64,000 bases of DNA from Flavisolibacter nicotianae (GCF_003628535.1 NZ_RBCI01000001.1:1041827-1105826); one strand, 5' to 3'. Shown: positions 50,966-60,339, counted from the stretch's first letter. Translations and numbers: made by a program. The notes: generated from the letters alone by a model not told the origin.

Positions 50966-52456
50966 ATGCAGGAACTCGTAAATGCCGTATCGCAGTTATA
51001 TAAAAGCTGGTGCAATTGTGAACCGACGCAGGTCGATGTGTTGCCGCAATCGGGCAGCGACCGGCGGTATTTCCGCTTGTACAACGACAAGGGCGAAACC
51101 GTTATTGGTACCTATGGGGTGAACGTTCCCGAGAACGAAACCTTTATTTACTTCTCGGGAAAATTTTTCCAGAACGGTTTGCCTGTGCCCGAAGTGCTGG
51201 CCGTGAACTACGACAAGACCGTTTACCTCCAACAGGATTTTGGCGATGTATCGCTGCTGAACATCCTCGAGCAAAAAGGCTTTGTTCCCGAAGTGTACGA
51301 CCTGTTCAAGGAAAGCCTCCACCAGCTGGCAAGGCTGCAAGTGCAGGGTGACGAAGGGCTGAACTATGAGAAATGTTTAACCAACAAGGAATTTGGCAAG
51401 CAGGCCATCATGGCAGACCTGCTTTATTTCAAATACTATTTTCTCGATGCGCTGCAAAAGCCTTACGACAAGCAAAGCCTCATTGATGATTTTGAAGCAT
51501 TGAGTACCTATCTCACGCATACCGAGTACAAATATTTCATGTTCCGCGACTTTCAAAGCCGCAACATCATGGTAACGGGTGACAAGCAGGTGCACTTCAT
51601 CGACTTCCAGGGTGGTATGAAAGGCGCTCCGCAATACGACGTGGCCAGTGCCTTGTGGCAGGCAAGAGCCAATCTTCCCGACGAGTGGAAGGCCAGCCTG
51701 CTGGAAGATTACATGAACAGTTTCGAAAGCATTATCGGAACGGGCATCGACCGCGACGTTTTTCGCAGCCAGTACAACGGCTATGTACTGATCCGGCTTT
51801 TACAGGTGCTGGGCGCCTACGGGTTCCGCGGTCTTTTCGAACGCAAGGCACAGTTCCTGACCAGCATCCCGCAGGCACTGAAAAATTTGAAGTGGTTTGT
51901 AGACAACAATAGCCTTGGCATTGCTGTGCCGGAGTTTAAAAAAGTCCTGCAGTTTTGCATTGCCGACGAAGTGATCGACCGCTACACACCTGTACAGGCA
52001 GATGAAAGCACACCGTTGGTGGTGAAGGTCTGTTCTTTTTCGTATCGCAAAGGCATACCCGAAGACAGCAGTGTTCATGGCGGTGGATTTGTATTCGACT
52101 GCCGCGGCATCGACAATCCCGGAAGGCACGTGGAGTACAAGGAAATTCATGGCCGCGACCGGCCCGTAATGGAATACCTGGAACGCCAAACCCGCATGCA
52201 GGATTTTTTGAACAGCGCTTTCGACATCGTTGACATGACCATTGAAGAATACATCAAACGCGGCTTCGATCACCTGGCCATCAACTTTGGTTGCACCGGC
52301 GGACAGCACCGCAGCGTCTACGCAGCCGATGCCATGGCCCGCCACCTGCACAACAAGTACAAAGTGAAGGTGGAATTGTGTCACCGGGAACAGGAGGCCA
52401 AGGGGTGGAAGAACCCGCTGCCGAGCCCACCGGCCCCCCAGGGGGGGATGGGCTGA
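50966..52456 (+). CDS. Fusion of APH-type sugar kinase (AmgK-like) and RapZ C-terminal domain
   Basis: A 496-residue two-domain protein. Residues ~1-330 are an aminoglycoside-phosphotransferase-fold kinase (SGSDRRYFRL loop, catalytic D195 in FRDFQSRNIM, D213 in IDFQGG), like the anomeric MurNAc/GlcNAc kinase AmgK. Residues ~350-490 match the C-terminal domain of RapZ, which in E. coli binds glucosamine-6-phosphate: FSYRKGIPEDSSVHGGGFVF, DCRGIDNPG, FGCTGGQHRSVYAADAMARH (C443) and HREQEAKGW. The next gene is a MurU-like nucleotidyltransferase, so together they probably turn free amino sugars into UDP-sugars for wall recycling. The last ~12 residues (NPLPSPPAPQGG) are encoded by a G/C-rich repeat and are not native. 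Confidence 0.85.
   Translation: MQELVNAVSQLYKSWCNCEPTQVDVLPQSGSDRRYFRLYNDKGETVIGTYGVNVPENETFIYFSGKFFQNGLPVPEVLAVNYDKTVYLQQDFGDVSLLNILEQKGFVPEVYDLFKESLHQLARLQVQGDEGLNYEKCLTNKEFGKQAIMADLLYFKYYFLDALQKPYDKQSLIDDFEALSTYLTHTEYKYFMFRDFQSRNIMVTGDKQVHFIDFQGGMKGAPQYDVASALWQARANLPDEWKASLLEDYMNSFESIIGTGIDRDVFRSQYNGYVLIRLLQVLGAYGFRGLFERKAQFLTSIPQALKNLKWFVDNNSLGIAVPEFKKVLQFCIADEVIDRYTPVQADESTPLVVKVCSFSYRKGIPEDSSVHGGGFVFDCRGIDNPGRHVEYKEIHGRDRPVMEYLERQTRMQDFLNSAFDIVDMTIEEYIKRGFDHLAINFGCTGGQHRSVYAADAMARHLHNKYKVKVELCHREQEAKGWKNPLPSPPAPQGGMG
52424..52454 (-). repeat. G/C-rich palindromic repeat, copy 3, inside the 3' end of the APH-RapZ gene
   Basis: It contains CCCCCC-A-GGGGGG flanked by AGCCC / GGGCT. Its reverse complement lines up with copies at 13104 and 52571. 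It supplies the last codons and stop context of the APH-RapZ gene. Confidence 0.6.
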
Positions 52457-52570
52457 GGCGCAAAGGCCAGCTTATTCAACCATCCATTTCAGCTCAAATA
52501 CTTTTTCTTTTTCATGGCAGATAAATTGAACGGGAAGATTGAAGCTCCTATGAGTAGGGTCAGTGCGATG

Positions 52571-52605
52571 GCCAATCCCCCCTCAGGGGGCAGGGGGCCC
52601 AGGGC
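52571..52605 (+). repeat. G/C-rich palindromic repeat, copy 4, before the nucleotidyltransferase start
   Basis: Begins GCCAATCCCCCCTCAGGGGG and continues with a second G run. It starts like copy 2 (13104) and faces copy 3 (52424) in inverted orientation 117 bases away. It ends right at the start of the nucleotidyltransferase coding region. Confidence 0.6.
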
Positions 52606-52606
52606 A

Positions 52607-53311
52607 ATGATTTTTTGTGCCGGCCTGGGCACACGCTTTAAGCCGTGGACCGACACGCATCCGAAAGCCCTTGCGCTTGTCAATGGCAAATCACTTTTGC
52701 AGCGCAATGTCGAATACCTGCAGCAATACGGATTTGACGACGTGGTGGTGAACGTGCATCACTTTGCCGACCAGATCGTCGACGCTATTGAAAAGGCAAA
52801 GGGCTGGGGCAGCAAGATTACCATCAGCGATGAGCGGGACGAAGTGCTGGAAACCGGCGGCGGTCTTTTAAAAGCAAAAGAACACCTGCAGGGCAACACC
52901 TTTCTTACGATCAACGTGGACATACTCACCGACGTCAACCTGAAAGACTTTCTTTCTTTTCACCGGCAACAGGGGGCCGCTATTTCCCTTGGTGTCACCG
53001 GCCGCACCACATCGCGCTACCTTCTTTTCAATGACTCCAATCGCCTGTGCGGCTGGCGCAACACGGCAACAGGACAGGAGCGCATTGCGATCCCGCAGGA
53101 ATCCTATCAACAAAAAGCCTACAGCGGCCTGGCCCTTTTTGAGCCCAGTGTTTTTGATGCCATCACACACCGTGGAAAGTTCTCACTGATCGATGTGTAT
53201 CTTTCATTGGCGCCAACTTTTACGATCGTTGGCTACGACCATAGCGAAAGCAAAGTGATCGATGTAGGCAAACCGGAAAGCGTGGTTAAGGCCGAATCAA
53301 TGTTTCCTTAA
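52607..53311 (+). CDS. Sugar-phosphate nucleotidyltransferase (MurU-like)
   Basis: A 234-residue NTP-transferase. Its signature [20 protein letters not shown] lies at the very start, followed by substrate-binding [17 protein letters not shown] and VDILTDVNL. It transfers UMP (or another nucleotide) to a sugar-1-phosphate. With the AmgK-like kinase upstream it fits MurU, making UDP-MurNAc from MurNAc-1-phosphate. The normal N-terminal MKA that precedes MIF in this family is missing: the bases before it are a G/C repeat. The start is therefore either ATG 52607 or an upstream ATG (52514) that reads through the repeat. Confidence 0.85.
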   Translation: MIFCAGLGTRFKPWTDTHPKALALVNGKSLLQRNVEYLQQYGFDDVVVNVHHFADQIVDAIEKAKGWGSKITISDERDEVLETGGGLLKAKEHLQGNTFLTINVDILTDVNLKDFLSFHRQQGAAISLGVTGRTTSRYLLFNDSNRLCGWRNTATGQERIAIPQESYQQKAYSGLALFEPSVFDAITHRGKFSLIDVYLSLAPTFTIVGYDHSESKVIDVGKPESVVKAESMFP

Positions 53312-53387
53312 ATTTCAGGCTCTTTCATCGGCACAACTTTTATGTGCATGTAATTCCTGTAATTTGGAACACAAAGATTTTACCTCG

Positions 53388-55334
53388 ATGAAAAGAATCC
53401 CTTTCCTGGCGCTGGCCAATTTGTTTTGGCTGGCTTCGTTTGCACAAGCCTCCAAGTTCAATCCCCGTGACCTGTTTGCTTTAAACTTTTATCCCAATAC
53501 CGGTAACGAATACCGTTCGGCCAACGGGGCACCCGGGCCAAAATACTGGCAAAACCGGGCCGATTATAAAATTGCCGTGACACTGGATACGCTGCAACAC
53601 AAAGTCTCCGGCGATGTGGAGATTGCATACACCAATAACAGTCCCGACGACCTGAAATATTTATGGCTTCAACTGGACCAGAACATCTTCCGCGCCGACT
53701 CCCGCAGCACCGGCACAGCGGCGCCTGCCGGTGGCCGTTTTGCCAATGTTGGCTTTACGCAGGGCGATGTCATCAAGTCGGTTTCCCTGGAGGTGGACGG
53801 GAAAAAATACACGCCGCAATTCACCGTCAACGATACCCGCATGCAGGTGTGGTTGCAGGAGGCATTGAAAGCGTCCGGCGCCAGGGCCAAACTTTCCATT
53901 GCCTATGAATTTACCGTACCCGAATACGGCACCGACCGCATGGGACGGTTAAAAACCCGCAACGGGTGGATCTATGAAATTGCGCAGTGGTATCCCCGGA
54001 TGTGTGTTTACGACGACCAGCAGGGATGGAACACCTTGCCCTACATTGGGCAGGGAGAGTTTTACCTCGAGTACGGCGATTTCGATTACACGGTTACAGC
54101 CCCATCCAACCTGATCGTGGTTGGTTCCGGTGAACTGGTCAACGAAAAAGACGTTTATACATCGGCGCAGGTTTCGCGGCTGTCGCAGGCCCGCAACAGC
54201 GACCAGACGGTAATGATCCGGGCAGCCAACGAAATCGGCGACAGCAAGAGCCGGCCCTCGGGCAGCAACCTGACCTGGCACTTCCGTGTTCAAAATGCAA
54301 GAGACGTAGCCTGGGGTGCGTCGCGGGCATTCGTGGTGGATGCGGCCCGCATCAACCTGCCCAGCGGCAAAAAATCGCTGGCCATGAGTGCTTACCCGGT
54401 GGAAAGCATCAAGCCCGATGGCTGGCAACGCAGCACCGAGTTTGTGAAAGCCACGATTGAATACAATTCGAAGCAATGGTTCGAATATTCGTACCCGACA
54501 GCCGTGAACGTGGCCGGCATTGTGGGCGGAATGGAATACCCCGGCATCGTGTTTTGCAGCTACATGTCGATCGGTGCCGACCTCTGGGGCGTTACCGATC
54601 ACGAGTTCGGGCACAACTGGTTCCCGATGGTGGTGGGTACCAACGAACGCAAATATGCGTGGATGGATGAAGGGTTCAATACCTTCATCAATGGTCTTTC
54701 TACAAGGGCCTTCAACAAAGGCGAGTTCAATACGTTTTCGTATTTCGGTGGAGAGGAAATGCTGAAGTTCACCTTCAACGACAAGATGGACCCGCTGTAC
54801 ACAAAGCCCGACCAGATCACCGAGTTTAACCTGGGCACGGCCGCGTACGACAAGCCTTCGCAAATGCTCAACGCCCTGCGTGACGTGGTGCTGGGTCCCG
54901 AACGTTTCGATGCGGCATTTCGCGAATACATCCGCTCCTGGGCCTTCAAACATCCCACGCCCTGGGACTTTTTCCGCACCATGGAAAATGCCGCCGGCGA
55001 AGACCTTGCCTGGTTCTGGCGGGAATGGGTTTTCAACAATTACAAATTCGACGTGGCCCTGCGCAGCGTCACGCCTACCAGCACCAAGCCGGAGCAGGGC
55101 GTTGCCATCCGGTTGGAAAACCTGGAGCAAATGGCCATGCCGGTGCCCATCCTGATTAAGGAAGCCAACGGGAAAACACAAAGCCTTGTAGTGCCGGTGG
55201 AGTCGTGGATGCGGGGAAGCGAAGCAACATTTTTTGTCTATCCCACCAGCAAGATCACGGAAGTGATCGTGGACCCCGATAAAAAACTTCCGGACCTGAA
55301 TCGGAAAAACAATTCCTGGAAACCAGCGATGTAA
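53388..55334 (+). CDS. Secreted M1-family metallopeptidase
   Basis: A 648-residue exported aminopeptidase-like enzyme. It has a signal peptide ([15 protein letters not shown]), an M1 N-terminal beta domain, then the zinc site H405-E406-x-x-H409 (DHEFGHNW) with the third ligand E428 (WMDEGFNT), exactly the HExxH-x18-E spacing, and the helical domain ([20 protein letters not shown]). I do not see the classical [15 protein letters not shown] stands in its place, as in the periplasmic M1 branch. It probably trims peptides in the periplasm. The start was set at ATG 53388 so that the signal peptide is terminal. Confidence 0.93.
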   Translation: MKRIPFLALANLFWLASFAQASKFNPRDLFALNFYPNTGNEYRSANGAPGPKYWQNRADYKIAVTLDTLQHKVSGDVEIAYTNNSPDDLKYLWLQLDQNIFRADSRSTGTAAPAGGRFANVGFTQGDVIKSVSLEVDGKKYTPQFTVNDTRMQVWLQEALKASGARAKLSIAYEFTVPEYGTDRMGRLKTRNGWIYEIAQWYPRMCVYDDQQGWNTLPYIGQGEFYLEYGDFDYTVTAPSNLIVVGSGELVNEKDVYTSAQVSRLSQARNSDQTVMIRAANEIGDSKSRPSGSNLTWHFRVQNARDVAWGASRAFVVDAARINLPSGKKSLAMSAYPVESIKPDGWQRSTEFVKATIEYNSKQWFEYSYPTAVNVAGIVGGMEYPGIVFCSYMSIGADLWGVTDHEFGHNWFPMVVGTNERKYAWMDEGFNTFINGLSTRAFNKGEFNTFSYFGGEEMLKFTFNDKMDPLYTKPDQITEFNLGTAAYDKPSQMLNALRDVVLGPERFDAAFREYIRSWAFKHPTPWDFFRTMENAAGEDLAWFWREWVFNNYKFDVALRSVTPTSTKPEQGVAIRLENLEQMAMPVPILIKEANGKTQSLVVPVESWMRGSEATFFVYPTSKITEVIVDPDKKLPDLNRKNNSWKPAM

Positions 55335-55356
55335 TCGGGAACCGATACCGCCTTGT

Positions 55357-55386
55357 AAAGGGACATGCCGCCGGGTATGTCCCTTT
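55357..55386 (+). terminator. Terminator after the M1 peptidase gene
   Basis: Stem AAAGGGACAT / ATGTCCCTTT with a 10-base loop, followed by GTTTTTTG, 22 bases past the stop. Confidence 0.88.
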
Positions 55387-55516
55387 GTTTTTTGCCTCTG
55401 GAAAAATCATTCGCCAGGCCCTGTGTGGGTTGAAAGCGTACCATTCCCGGGAAAGGAGAGTGTTCTTTTTTGATGGTTGGTGCAGGCGGCGGCTGTTTCC
55501 AGTTGCTGCCACCACG

Positions 55517-55544
55517 AAAAAAGCCCGGGAGAACCGGGCTTTTT
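55517..55544 (-). terminator. Terminator of the coiled-coil protein gene
   Basis: Stem AAAAAGCCCGG / CCGGGCTTTTT with loop GAGAA; on the minus strand it follows the stop at 55565 and ends in a T run. It is symmetrical enough to work for both strands. Confidence 0.85.
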
Positions 55545-55564
55545 ACAATGTCTTTTTTATGCGG

Positions 55565-56455
55565 TTATCGTTTGGACATCAGTTCCAGCATGCTTTCCAG
55601 TTCGGCCACGCGGCTCATTTCCGATTTCAGCTTGCGGCTGGCTTCGGCCATGTTCATCATTTCGCTGTTTGATTCTTCGAGAAACTGTACTCTCCGAAGC
55701 AGCTGCTGCCGTTGCAGGTTGGATTGCGACAATTTCTCTTCCAAAGCCTGGAAGGCTTCGTGCAGGTGCTGGTTTTCCAGGGTCAGTTCGCGCAGCTTTT
55801 CTTCTTTTTTGTGCAGGGTTTTTTCCAGCTGGATCTGTGCCTGCTCGGCATGTTCGAGCTGAATGGAAAGTTCGGCAGCCTGCCAGGCCTGCTTTTCCAT
55901 CTTTTGCATTTTTTCCTGCAGGCTTTCAAATTCGTCCTGCATTTCCTCGAATCGTTCCTGCACTTTTTGCGAAAGCAATTCCTGTTGACGCAGGCGTTGA
56001 ATTTCCGTGTCTTTTTTACTGAGCTGCAACTTCAGGCTTTCCAGCCGCCTTTGCTCTTCGAGCAGTACTGAGGTGCTGCCTTCCTGCGGTGCACTTCGCT
56101 GGCTGACCAGGGCCATTTGTTCCAATGCCCTGGACAGCTCCTGCTGTTGCTGCTGCAGTTGGTTGCGCAGGGCTTTGATCTCCTGCTTCGTGCTGTCGGA
56201 AGGGGTGGCGGGTGCGGGCCGGCTAAAAACCCTGCCTGTGCCCGGCGCTGTTTTTTCCACTGTTTTCGGAATCAGGAAGCCGCTGCGGTCAATGCCGAAA
56301 GGCAGAACCTTCGACGGCTGGAAAAGGCCCGGAAACGATTCTTCCAGGCGCTTGCGGCTTTCGATAAAAAAGCGGACAGCGAAAACAAAGACGACGATGG
56401 CCAGTACAAAAAAGGCGATCTCGATATATCCGGTTGGTAAAAAAAGAAGTAACAT
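55565..56455 (-). CDS. Membrane-anchored coiled-coil protein of unknown function
   Basis: A 296-residue protein with one N-terminal membrane helix (IEIAFFVLAIVVFVFAVRFF, ~10-30), a Pro/Ser linker (~60-88) and a coiled coil from ~90 to the end, very rich in Gln, Glu, Leu and Lys. This layout resembles envelope or division scaffold proteins, but I do not recognise a family. It lies upstream of no partner on its strand other than pyrH, 84 bases away. Confidence 0.75.
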   Translation of the reverse strand: MLLLFLPTGYIEIAFFVLAIVVFVFAVRFFIESRKRLEESFPGLFQPSKVLPFGIDRSGFLIPKTVEKTAPGTGRVFSRPAPATPSDSTKQEIKALRNQLQQQQQELSRALEQMALVSQRSAPQEGSTSVLLEEQRRLESLKLQLSKKDTEIQRLRQQELLSQKVQERFEEMQDEFESLQEKMQKMEKQAWQAAELSIQLEHAEQAQIQLEKTLHKKEEKLRELTLENQHLHEAFQALEEKLSQSNLQRQQLLRRVQFLEESNSEMMNMAEASRKLKSEMSRVAELESMLELMSKR

Positions 56456-56539
56456 GTAGTTTTCCCATGCAGTTTTGCGGGGACAAGCTAAATCATTTTT
56501 CCTGAAAACTATACGTAGATGCCCTTGGTAGAAATACGA

Positions 56540-57253
56540 TTACTCGGAAACGAGTGTCCCTACTTTTTCTCCGGTTACTACGCGACGTAAATTTCCTGGT
56601 TTGTTCATGTCGAAAACAACAATGGGGAGGTTATTTTCCATGCAAAGCGTGAAGGCCGTCATGTCCATGACGTTCAGTTTCTGGGTGATGCATTCCTGGT
56701 AGGTGATCTTTCCAAACTTGGTGGCAGCGGGATCTTTCTCGGGGTCGGCTGTGTAAATTCCGTCCACCCGTGTTCCTTTCATGATCACGTCGGCCTTGAT
56801 CTCGATGGCACGCAGCGAGCCGGCTGTATCTGTTGTGAAATAGGGGTTGCCGGTACCGGCGCCGAAGATCACCACGCGACCCTTTTCTACGTGGCGAATG
56901 GCCCTGCGGCGGATATAGGGTTCGGCAATCTGCTCCATTTTAATCGCACTTTGCAGGCGGGTGAACACACCGATTTTTTCCAGGGCGGCCTGCAGGGCCA
57001 TGCCGTTGATCACGGTGGCCAGCATGCCCATGTAGTCGCCGTGTGCCCGCTCGATCCCCGTTTCGGCTTCGTTCATGCCGCGGTAAATATTGCCGCCACC
57101 AATCACGACAGCGACCTGCACACCCAGCTCCGTTACCGACTTAATGTCTTCGGCATACTGGCCGAGAACAGATGTGTCGAATCCGAAACTTTTATCACCC
57201 ATCAATGACTCACCGGAAAGCTTTAGCAGAATGCGTTTGTATCTTGGAAGCAT
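56540..57253 (-). CDS. pyrH: UMP kinase
   Basis: A 237-residue amino-acid-kinase-fold enzyme that converts UMP to UDP for nucleotide and sugar-nucleotide synthesis. It has the N-terminal [13 protein letters not shown], the [11 protein letters not shown] glycine loop, and the catalytic/UMP-binding [20 protein letters not shown]. Full length for bacterial PyrH. Confidence 0.97.
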   Translation of the reverse strand: MLPRYKRILLKLSGESLMGDKSFGFDTSVLGQYAEDIKSVTELGVQVAVVIGGGNIYRGMNEAETGIERAHGDYMGMLATVINGMALQAALEKIGVFTRLQSAIKMEQIAEPYIRRRAIRHVEKGRVVIFGAGTGNPYFTTDTAGSLRAIEIKADVIMKGTRVDGIYTADPEKDPAATKFGKITYQECITQKLNVMDMTAFTLCMENNLPIVVFDMNKPGNLRRVVTGEKVGTLVSE

Positions 57254-57361
57254 AAATTTTTTATTAGCGGTGCGAAGATAAGAGAGAATGGGTTTGGTGT
57301 TTGGAGTTTAGCGTTTGGGATGTTGGCCGCAACTTTCTTACTTGTCAACTGTTGAGAGGGC

Positions 57362-57859
57362 ATGAGCAAAGTGTATGTATTGTACAGCCGGCAGCACGTT
57401 CCCGCATCACTGGATGCGGTGTGGACTTTTTTTTCCGATGCCAATAACCTGCTGGCCGTAACACCACCCGGCCTGAACCTGAAAGTGACCAACGAAGTGT
57501 ATGGCAAAACCGTTTATGCAGGACAGGTGATGACCTATACGGTAAAGCCGCTGCTCGGCATCCCGCTGGCCTGGATGACGGAGATCACGCATGTGGTGGA
57601 GAAGAAATATTTCGTGGACGAGCAGCGTAAAGGACCCTACACATTGTGGCATCACCAGCACCATTTCAACGCCGTTGACGGTGGCGTGGAAATGACGGAC
57701 CTGGTGCATTACCGCCTGCCCTTTGGCCCGCTGGGCAGTCTTGTCCACAGCCTTGTGGTAAAAAAGGAGTTGGAGAAAATCTTTACCTACCGCTACCAGA
57801 AGATTGTTGAACTGTTTGGCGGGTGGAAAGGCGAGCGGATGGAGATTTTGATTCAATAG
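57362..57859 (+). CDS. SRPBCC-fold ligand-binding protein
   Basis: A 165-residue START/Bet v1-like (SRPBCC) protein: opening strand and helix VPASLDAVWTFFSDANNLLA, TPPGLNLKV, then an H-rich middle (YTLWHHQHHFNAVDGGVEMT) and the C-terminal helix EKIFTYRYQKIVELFG. This group is often annotated as a cell-division-inhibitor-like or polyketide-cyclase-like protein; its ligand is unknown. Located between divergently placed pyrH and the convergent TPR gene. Confidence 0.82.
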   Translation: MSKVYVLYSRQHVPASLDAVWTFFSDANNLLAVTPPGLNLKVTNEVYGKTVYAGQVMTYTVKPLLGIPLAWMTEITHVVEKKYFVDEQRKGPYTLWHHQHHFNAVDGGVEMTDLVHYRLPFGPLGSLVHSLVVKKELEKIFTYRYQKIVELFGGWKGERMEILIQ

Positions 57860-57898
57860 CAATTGTTCCAATAAGCAATGCGCCGGAAGAAAAAGAAA

Positions 57899-57924
57899 CA
57901 GGCAAAGAGGTTAACCTTTGCCTG
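57899..57924 (-). terminator. Terminator between SRPBCC and TPR genes
   Basis: Stem CAGGCAAAG / CTTTGCCTG with an 8-base loop. On the minus strand it is followed by TTTCTTTTTC, so it best serves the TPR gene. It also sits 40 bases past the SRPBCC stop on the plus strand. Confidence 0.75.
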
Positions 57925-57952
57925 TTGCCCATTGCTCGTTGTCGATTGACCT

Positions 57953-58606
57953 TTATCCCGGGATGCGGGAAATATATTTTTCGATTTGCTTGATCTGGTC
58001 TATGATCTGCGGCGTGGTTGGCTTGGCTGCTTTGGCCTTGCGGAAGAAATCCTTGGCCGCACGAAACTCCCGCTTGTTCATCATGATGGAACACATTTGC
58101 AGGTAGGCAGCCGCCTGGTTTTCTTTATCGGGCAGGCCTTTGCGCAGGGCCTGGCGGATATAGCTTTCGCCGCCTTTCATGTCGTTCTTTTGGAGGGCCA
58201 GCATGCCCATTTGCAACAGGCTGGCGCCTTCGGCTTCCTTCATCGGCATGCCCAGGTCGAGCCCTTTCTTCATGTTCTTTTCGGCGCCTTCAAAGTCCTG
58301 CTTCATCATGGCCAGGTTGCCCTTGAGGGTATAATAAACGGAACGGATCGGTTTGTAAAGGAGGTTGGGAAACTGGATGGAGTTGACGATTTTTTCGGCT
58401 TCGTCCATGTTGCCTTCTTCCATGTGCACCTGGATGAGCCGCAGGGGGCCGAAAAAGAAATGCCCTGCGATCAATACCACACCAACAAGATAAAGTGGGA
58501 AAACAGGCCAGAAACCACTCACCGTTACATTCAGCAGCACTCCCGCCACAAGCAATACCAGTCCAATATAGAGGCGGTATTTAATTAGCCAGTTGTAAAA
58601 CTTCAT
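57953..58606 (-). CDS. Membrane protein with TPR-like repeats
   Basis: A 217-residue protein with two membrane helices in the first 50 residues (YIGLVLLVAGVLLNVTV and FPLYLVGVVLIAGHFFF), followed by helical TPR-like repeats to the end: EEGNMDEAEKIVNSIQFPNL, MKQDFEGAEKNMKKGLDLGM, QKNDMKGGESYIRQALRKGL and NKREFRAAKDFFRKAKAA. It probably binds protein partners at the cytoplasmic face. Unknown function. An exact -7 box (TATCTTTG) lies 20 bases upstream. Confidence 0.82.
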   Translation of the reverse strand: MKFYNWLIKYRLYIGLVLLVAGVLLNVTVSGFWPVFPLYLVGVVLIAGHFFFGPLRLIQVHMEEGNMDEAEKIVNSIQFPNLLYKPIRSVYYTLKGNLAMMKQDFEGAEKNMKKGLDLGMPMKEAEGASLLQMGMLALQKNDMKGGESYIRQALRKGLPDKENQAAAYLQMCSIMMNKREFRAAKDFFRKAKAAKPTTPQIIDQIKQIEKYISRIPG

Positions 58607-58625
58607 AGAAAATTTAATCCAGGCG

Positions 58626-58633
58626 CAAAGATA
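58626..58633 (-). promoter_or_regulatory. TAnnTTTG -7 box for the TPR gene
   Basis: TATCTTTG on the minus strand, 20 bases before the ATG, exact match to the Bacteroidota -7 element. Confidence 0.55.
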
Positions 58634-58724
58634 AGACGGCAGGTGTACAATTCTTTGTTATTTTGCGGCCCTCAGAGCAGGCCCGGACAGCAGGGAATCT
58701 ACCGCTGTTGGTCTTTGTTCTTGC

Positions 58725-58796
58725 GGCCCCGTAGTTCAATGGATAGAATAAGAGTTTCCTAAACTCCAGATACAGGTTCGATTCCTGTCGGGGCTA
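58725..58796 (+). tRNA. tRNA-Arg (anticodon CCT)
   Basis: The cloverleaf folds by eye: acceptor GGCCCCG / CGGGGCT, D arm GTTC...GAAT, anticodon arm GAGT-TTCCTAA-ACTC giving anticodon CCT, and T arm ACAGG-TTCGATT-CCTGT, with discriminator A. CCA is not encoded. The 3' half overlaps, on the opposite strand, the last codons of a serine recombinase gene, marking it as an integration site. Confidence 0.93.
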
Positions 58797-60309
58797 CCTG
58801 ATTGGACAACTCTACGTTCGGTAAGAGTTGTCCTTTTTCTTTTTTGCTGAAACCCTTGTCTGTGGTGGCGATCAGCAACACCGCTTCGTTGATCTTTTGG
58901 GTTCGACATCCATTTTTGGAAAGCACGAGTTTCTCCGGAAAGATCGAACCCACTACGTCTCGTTTTGTTTGGCCACTGCTTTTCTGATAAAAAACCGGCA
59001 GATTCTCCAACATGTGAATGCCCCTCTTTAAGAACTGTTGAAACTCGCTTTGCGATGAACCCTGCTGCGTCAGTTCTGTTTGTAGTTTTTGCAGTTGTGC
59101 ACTGTACCTGCTTTTAACGCTTGCATAGGTAGCAGCATCGATCACTTTGTCCATGAGGTTATCATCCAGCGTTTGCAGTCTTGTTTCAACCTGCTGCAGG
59201 TCAGCTTGTATGCTGGCCAGCGGTCGTGTCTCTGTTTTCCGTTTTTGCAGGAGCTTTTTCACCATCGCTTCATAGAGCTTTTTTGCCGGGCTGTTGACCT
59301 TCAGCCCTGAGAGGATCTCGAGCATCATGTCATGGGTTTGTTCGGCCCGTAACCGCTGCGTTTTGCAATTGTTGCAGTGATAGTAGTAATGCCGATCACC
59401 GGTATGGCTTCTGGAGGCGCTCCCTGTTAAGTTCCGGCCGCAGTTCTCACACAGAAGCAGGCCACGCAAGGGAAGTTCCTCGCAGAAGGCTTTGGGCTTT
59501 GCCAGTTGCTTTACCCGGTAGTTACCCTGAAGAAGCGCTTGCACCTTTTCAAAAACATCGGTTTCAATAAGGGGCTGGTGCAGGCCTTTGACATAGTAGC
59601 CGCCTGTTTTGCCCCCTCCCTGCCGCACGTGGATTTCACCAATGTAGACCCGGTTGCGGGCAATCACCGAAAAGGTAGCTCTTGGGATCACCACCCCTTT
59701 TTTCTTTAAGACTTCTCTTACTTCTGCCTGTGACCTTCCGCTGGCCAGTTGGGAATAGATCTCCTTGACAACAGCGGCTTTGTCGCTGGGCACGATGATG
59801 GGTTTATTCCCTTCATCTCGTGCATTCCTGTAACCATACGGCGCTTTGCCTTGCCAACGGCCAGCGGCTGCTGCGGCCCGCACCCCTTCGGTGATCTTGA
59901 TGCTGCGTCTGCGGTTGTCAATATCAGGCAAGTTGAGATAAACGCCCAAAATGAGCAGGTTTTCGGGAATGGAGAGGTCCAGAGGCTGTTCAATGGCCTG
60001 GACTTCCACACCCAGTTGCTTTAGTGTGTCCAGCACGGCATAGGACTCGGTCACATTGCGCGAAAACCGGTCCCAGGTCGTGACGAGCAGCAGGTCCACT
60101 TTGCCCCGAATGGCTTTTAGCTCGCTCAGGATCTTTTTAAACTCCGGGCGGTTGAAGTTTTTGGCCGAGTGGTCTTCGCGGTAAGTGTTGATAATCTGAA
60201 TGCCTTCCCTTGCACAATGAGAGGAAAGCTTGTCTACCTGGATATCGAGGCTATAGCCTTTGGCCTGTTCATCAGAGCTCACGCGGGCCATCAGGATTGC
60301 ACGTTTCAT
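58759..60309 (-). CDS. Large serine recombinase / integrase
   Basis: A 516-residue site-specific recombinase. The resolvase-type catalytic domain opens with AILMARVSSDEQAKGYSLDI, where the nucleophile Ser is residue 11 or 12, and continues with TTWDRFSRNV. A recombinase domain follows (GRWQGKAPYGYRN), then a zinc ribbon (LLCENCGRNL ... CNNCK) and a coiled coil (~400-450). Its last 12 codons (APTGIEPVSG and flanks) are the antisense of the tRNA-Arg 3' half, showing integration at that tRNA. Such enzymes integrate and excise phages or genomic islands. Confidence 0.93.
   Translation of the reverse strand: MKRAILMARVSSDEQAKGYSLDIQVDKLSSHCAREGIQIINTYREDHSAKNFNRPEFKKILSELKAIRGKVDLLLVTTWDRFSRNVTESYAVLDTLKQLGVEVQAIEQPLDLSIPENLLILGVYLNLPDIDNRRRSIKITEGVRAAAAAGRWQGKAPYGYRNARDEGNKPIIVPSDKAAVVKEIYSQLASGRSQAEVREVLKKKGVVIPRATFSVIARNRVYIGEIHVRQGGGKTGGYYVKGLHQPLIETDVFEKVQALLQGNYRVKQLAKPKAFCEELPLRGLLLCENCGRNLTGSASRSHTGDRHYYYHCNNCKTQRLRAEQTHDMMLEILSGLKVNSPAKKLYEAMVKKLLQKRKTETRPLASIQADLQQVETRLQTLDDNLMDKVIDAATYASVKSRYSAQLQKLQTELTQQGSSQSEFQQFLKRGIHMLENLPVFYQKSSGQTKRDVVGSIFPEKLVLSKNGCRTQKINEAVLLIATTDKGFSKKEKGQLLPNVELSNQVAPTGIEPVSGV
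58804..58842 (+). terminator. tRNA-Arg terminator, lying inside the recombinase coding sequence
   Basis: Stem GGACAACTCT / AGAGTTGTCC with a 10-base loop, followed by TTTTTCTTTT. It is on the tRNA strand, 8 bases past the tRNA, and overlaps codons near the 3' end of the recombinase gene. Confidence 0.85.
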
Positions 60310-60339
60310 GTGGTGTGCTGATTTGATGATTGTTTTTTG

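Noticed and set aside
53949..55181. 410-codon open frame antisense to the M1 peptidase gene
   Set aside because: Shadow of a clear M1 peptidase with complete zinc site.
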